Below are positions 61,356-64,000 of a stretch of DNA of 64,000 bases, one piece after another. Source of the stretch: UBA1127 sp965116355 (GTDB lineage Bacteria > Chloroflexota > Dehalococcoidia > Lucifugimonadales > UBA1127); assembly GCA_965116355.1 (NCBI GenBank), contig OZ220679.1, positions 1,488,001 through 1,552,000 on the forward strand, read 5' to 3'. Below the pieces are notes generated by a model, which was not told the origin of the DNA, searched no databases, and saw nothing but the letters and a program-made list of their open reading frames with translations. A program made the translations under genes and the position numbers. Position 1 is the first letter of the stretch; every line of letters begins with the position of its first letter.

Positions 61356-62276
61356 CTACATCCGCCCGGCCGCCTGCAGCGCGGCGATGTCCTCGGCGAC
61401 GCCCCATGTCTCGAAGCCGCCGAAGCCGTTCTCCACGTTCCAGTCCATGGCGCTGATCCACCGCCCCGTGATCCCCTCTGCGTCCTGCTCCGCCAGGTGA
61501 AGCGCCAGCGGCACGACGTTGTCGGCCCGGACGCGGCGCGGGATGAAGGGCGTGTTCGTCGGGCTCAGGCGCTGGCGGATGGCGTTGCGGACGGCCTCCT
61601 GCTCGTCGGACCCCGTCGTGGCCGTGTGGCCCGGCAGGAGCACGTTGACGGCAATGTTCGTCCCGCGCAGCTCCTCCGCCAGGTATAGGCACATCGCGCC
61701 CAGCGCCATCTTGGCCGGCTGGTACGGGCCCTCGCGGCTCAGCCCGAAGCGAAGGCCCGGCCGCGCGTTCTCGTCCGCCGTCGCCGCCGGGTGCGCGTTC
61801 AGGATCTGCCCCGACGCCGACGTGATGATGCTCCCGCGCCCCTTCTGGATCATCGGCTCGATGAAGCGCTTGATGACCCGCAGGTTGCCGAAGACGTGCG
61901 TGTCGAACATTCGCTGCCAGTCGGCCACCTCCGTCTCGAGCACCGTGACGCTCCCGTGCGTCTCGTGGTAGAGGTCGCGCTGGCGCGTGCCGCCGTTGCA
62001 GATGAGCACGTCGACTGTGCCGAACGTCTCGATGGTCTGCTTGTAGGTGTAGTCGACGTGCGCCTGGGAGGTGATGTCCATGGTGGTGGCGAGCACGTTC
62101 GGGTTGTCCTTGACCTCGGCGTAGAAGTCCTCCGTGTCGTTGCTGAAGCCGGTGGGCACCCACGAGACGTCCGTGGCGACGACCTTGGCGCCCTCGCGGA
62201 TGAAGCCGCGAACGATCTCCCGGCCCATGCCCCGCGCGCCGCCCGTAATGACGACGACCTTGCCTTCGACTGACAT
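61356..62276 (-). CDS. Short-chain dehydrogenase/reductase (SDR)
   Basis: 306 residues from the ATG at 62276 with AGGAGG upstream. NAD(P)-binding TGGARGMGREI is near residue 11 and ICNGG at about 95. The catalytic Ser is in SASGQ (~148) and the Tyr/Lys in YQPAKMAL (~182). Slightly longer than average because of an insertion after the Ser. It lies in the run of minus-strand catabolic-looking genes; the substrate is unknown. Confidence 0.9.
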   Translation of the reverse strand: MSVEGKVVVITGGARGMGREIVRGFIREGAKVVATDVSWVPTGFSNDTEDFYAEVKDNPNVLATTMDITSQAHVDYTYKQTIETFGTVDVLICNGGTRQRDLYHETHGSVTVLETEVADWQRMFDTHVFGNLRVIKRFIEPMIQKGRGSIITSASGQILNAHPAATADENARPGLRFGLSREGPYQPAKMALGAMCLYLAEELRGTNIAVNVLLPGHTATTGSDEQEAVRNAIRQRLSPTNTPFIPRRVRADNVVPLALHLAEQDAEGITGRWISAMDWNVENGFGGFETWGVAEDIAALQAAGRM

Positions 62277-62304
62277 TGCCTTCCTCCTATGGTGTTTGCC
62301 CGCC

Positions 62305-62337
62305 GTCGTTCCTGCGCAGGCAGGAACCCCGACAAAC
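62305..62337. repeat. Family B inverted repeat, copy 3
   Basis: GTCGTTCCTGCGCAGGCAGG...CCCCGACAAAC; matches the two copies 8 kb away at 54106 and 54190. Confidence 0.75.
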
Positions 62338-62371
62338 GCGCCCCGGTTCATCCCCCGACAGGCGCCCCCCT

Positions 62372-62586
62372 CGTTTTACCGGCGGAAGCCCCGCTGTGGG
62401 GCAGCGGACAGAATCGAGAAGCCTCCGCGCCCAACGGCCCGGCAAGCCCCGCGCCCGCAATCCGTTCACTTTCAGCCCGTCAGAGGGCCGCGCCCTCCTC
62501 GTTTTACCGGCGGAAGCCGGTATCCAGAAACCCCGCGTCCAACGGCGCCGACAAGCCCCGCCCTGAGCCCCGTCGAAGGGCGAGCG
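62372..62586. repeat. Family C and A repeats between SDR and VOC genes
   Basis: Family C at 62372-62390 (CGTTTTACCGGCGGAAGCC) and at 62500-62527 (CGTTTTACCGGCGGAAGCCGG, then TATCCAG). Diverged family A at 62461-62493 (GTTCACTTTCAGCCCGTCAGAGGGC) and a clearer copy at 62561-62586 (CGCCCTGAGCCCCGTCGAAGGGCG). The 318-nt gap 62277-62594 holds only these and the family B copy. Confidence 0.7.
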
Positions 62587-62594
62587 ACCGGAAC

Positions 62595-62984
62595 CTACCT
62601 CGCCGGGCCCGGGTCGTCGACGTACGTGTGCGTGATGACTTCCCAGAGGTGCTTGTCCAGGTCCTGGAAGTAGAACCCCCGGCCCGTATGGCGGTGGTTG
62701 ATCTCCATGTCGTCGTGCGAGCGCGGCCCGCTGCCGTACGGGATGCCCTCGGCCTGCACGCGCCCGAGGATCGCGTCGAACTCCTCGTCGGACGCGAGCA
62801 GCGCGTAGTGCCGCGCGTCAAACTCGTCCTTGTTGTCCCAGTCGAAGCTCAGCGTGTCGTTGATCTTCAGCGGCGCGAAGTGTCCCCACGGCCCCTCGTA
62901 CGCGATGCCCAGCATCTTCGACATGAAGCGCACGCCCGCCTCCTTGTCCTTGGACGGGACGATGGTGTGGTCCAGACTCAACAT
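62595..62984 (-). CDS. VOC family protein
   Basis: 129 residues, LSLDHTIVPSKDKEAGVRFM (first metal-type His), then ARHYALLASDEEFDAIL and RGFYFQDLDKHLWEVITHTY with the terminal Glu of the VOC metal site. This is a single-domain dioxygenase/glyoxalase-like protein; the function is not predictable. It is preceded by GAAGGAGGA before the ATG and followed on the same strand by the SDR and aldolase genes. Confidence 0.88.
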   Translation of the reverse strand: MLSLDHTIVPSKDKEAGVRFMSKMLGIAYEGPWGHFAPLKINDTLSFDWDNKDEFDARHYALLASDEEFDAILGRVQAEGIPYGSGPRSHDDMEINHRHTGRGFYFQDLDKHLWEVITHTYVDDPGPAR

Positions 62985-63018
62985 TGCCGTGTCCTCCTTC
63001 CCTGGCTGCCTGTCCTCT

Positions 63019-63138
63019 CGTCTTACCGGCGGAAAGCCCGCCTCCTATCTCACCCGTTTCACCGGCGAAAGCCGGTGCCCAGAGGGGCGGAACCGGACCC
63101 CGTTCGCCCTGACCCTGTCCTGAGGTTCTCGAAGGGGG
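63019..63138. repeat. Cluster of family C and A repeats
   Basis: Family C at 63019-63039 (CGTCTTACCGGCGGAAAGCCCG) and at 63055-63082 (CGTTTCACCGGCGAAAGCCGGTGCCCAG); compound family A at 63101-63138 (CGTTCGCCCTGACCCTGTCC...TCTCGAAGGGGG). Confidence 0.75.
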
Positions 63139-63145
63139 CCGCCCG

Positions 63146-64000
63146 CTATCCCCACAGCTTTTTCGTGGCCAGCTCCGCCCCGGCCGCCATAGCCCGCATC
63201 TTCGCCCACGCGATGTCCGGGTACACCCGGTTCCCGTACCCGCAGTCCGTCCCCGCGATGACGTTCTCGCGGCCCATGATGTTCGCGTACGTGATGATCC
63301 GCTCGGCCACCAGCTCCGGCGGCTCGACCGTCCCCGTCTTGTGCGCGACGACGCCCGGGATGTAGATCTTGTCGTCCGGGAACTTCAGGTCGTCCCACAC
63401 CTTGTAGTCCAGTACGTGCTGCGCGTCCGCCGCCTCCACCGAGTACGCTTGCGCCTTCACCCGCAGCATGATGTCCGCCGTGTGCTGGAAGGGGAGGTCC
63501 GTCACGTGGGGCGTGTGCCAGCTCCCCCAGCAGGTGTGGTAGCGGATCTGCTCCTCCGGCACGTTGCGCAGCGAGTAGTTCAGCGCGTCGATGCGCAACG
63601 TGACGTACTTCCGGTATTCCTCGATGCTGATGGGCGGCCAGAACATGCAGAAGGCGTCGACCAGGTCCGGGTCGTCGATCTGCAGGATGAACCCTGCGTC
63701 CGCGACGGCCTCGTAGTCCGCGCGGAAGAACTCGGCCATCGCGTAGACGTACTCCTCCTCCGTCGCGTAGTACTCGTTCCAGACCGAGTGCCCCAGCCAG
63801 CCGCAGCTGATGACGGGGAAGAAGAAGTCCTCGATGCTCACGCCCGCAGCCTCGACGGCCGACTTGACCAGCGCCACCTCCCGGTCCGACTGCTCGCGGC
63901 CCTTGGGCTCCACTGGCCCGTTGATCACCCAGCGCCGGGTGGCGGGCGGGTTGTCCGTGCCCGGCACCGGCGTGTTCCCGAGCCGGTCGTAGATGGCGTA
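63146..64000 (-). CDS. MetE-like (cobalamin-independent methionine synthase II family) protein, N-terminus cut by window edge
   Basis: At least 284 residues; the frame runs off the right edge (an internal GTG at 63967 is probably not the true start). The metal ligands of the MetE C-terminal barrel are visible as YHTCWGSWH (His-x-Cys) and AGTDCGYGNRVYPD (Cys). DPDLVDAF gives the conserved acid. It lacks the MetE N-terminal half in the visible part and belongs to the group that also contains epoxyalkane:coenzyme M transferases and thiol methyl- or alkyl-transferases. The actual thiol substrate is unknown. It would be the first gene visible of the minus-strand series with VOC, SDR and aldolase genes. 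Confidence 0.85.
   Translation of the reverse strand, partial: YAIYDRLGNTPVPGTDNPPATRRWVINGPVEPKGREQSDREVALVKSAVEAAGVSIEDFFFPVISCGWLGHSVWNEYYATEEEYVYAMAEFFRADYEAVADAGFILQIDDPDLVDAFCMFWPPISIEEYRKYVTLRIDALNYSLRNVPEEQIRYHTCWGSWHTPHVTDLPFQHTADIMLRVKAQAYSVEAADAQHVLDYKVWDDLKFPDDKIYIPGVVAHKTGTVEPPELVAERIITYANIMGRENVIAGTDCGYGNRVYPDIAWAKMRAMAAGAELATKKLWG

Noticed and set aside
54106..63138. CRISPR-like array from the short repeats
   Set aside because: Repeats belong to three families, spacing is irregular, units are palindromic and no cas gene is present.

Overview
The window is GC-rich DNA that looks like a Chloroflexota chromosome, most like marine SAR202/Dehalococcoidia-type lineages. This is an inference from gene style and content: a deazaflavin (F420)-type oxidoreductase, many SDR, alpha/beta-hydrolase, VOC and amidohydrolase genes, a Rieske oxygenase, T-box-controlled synthetases, and -10 boxes placed directly before start codons. 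No 16S rRNA is present to prove it. Genes are tightly packed, often with 1-4 nt stop/start overlaps. There is no CRISPR array, prophage or transposase.

Layout. 1-6.9 kb: mutS (cut by the left edge), the small SRP RNA, rsmA-ispE-membrane protein, and aspS. 7-12.7 kb: surface or secreted proteins (LRR lipoprotein, HNH/Excalibur nuclease lipoprotein, a triple-repeat membrane protein) and a hydrolase. 12.8-18 kb: mutS2, RidA, an AIR-synthase-like protein, an EamA transporter and tRNA-Asn. 18.1-30.6 kb: a leftward polyketide cluster. It holds one 10.3-kb gene for a KS-AT-DH-MT-ER-KR-ACP-KS-AT(dead) protein, then a discrete ACP, an Sfp-type phosphopantetheinyl transferase and an alpha/beta hydrolase. 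30.8-35.7 kb: an NCS2-type permease with a C-terminal HATPase-like domain (frame broken near 32070), and a divergent Rieske dioxygenase alpha/beta pair plus an SDR. 35.8-42.3 kb: a zinc-ribbon protein, a NYN/LOTUS-like protein, ileS with its T-box, a sortase and a small zinc ribbon. 42.6-45.3 kb: an amidohydrolase-mug-thpR operon and a PIN toxin-antitoxin pair. 45.3-52.8 kb: a T-box-led operon trpS-trpE-trpG-trpD-trpC-trpF-trpB-SEC-C protein, without trpA. 52.8-64 kb: GNAT, an OmpR-type regulator, leuCD, two VOC proteins, an F420-type oxidoreductase, a DUF1998 helicase, an aldolase, an SDR and a MetE-like protein cut by the right edge.

Three families of short inverted repeats are scattered between genes. 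They are called A, B and C below. Family A has its core in CGCCCTGAG...TCGAAGGGCG; family B in GTCGTTCCTGC...GCAGGAAC; family C in ACCGGCGGAAGCCGGT. They are dense at 54.1-63.1 kb, and a family A copy lies in frame inside mutS2.

The most interesting system is the polyketide cluster. The big protein supplies one complete reducing, C-methylating module and then a second condensing domain whose acyltransferase has lost its catalytic serine and which has no carrier. The carrier is apparently supplied by the neighbouring ACP gene and activated by the neighbouring transferase.
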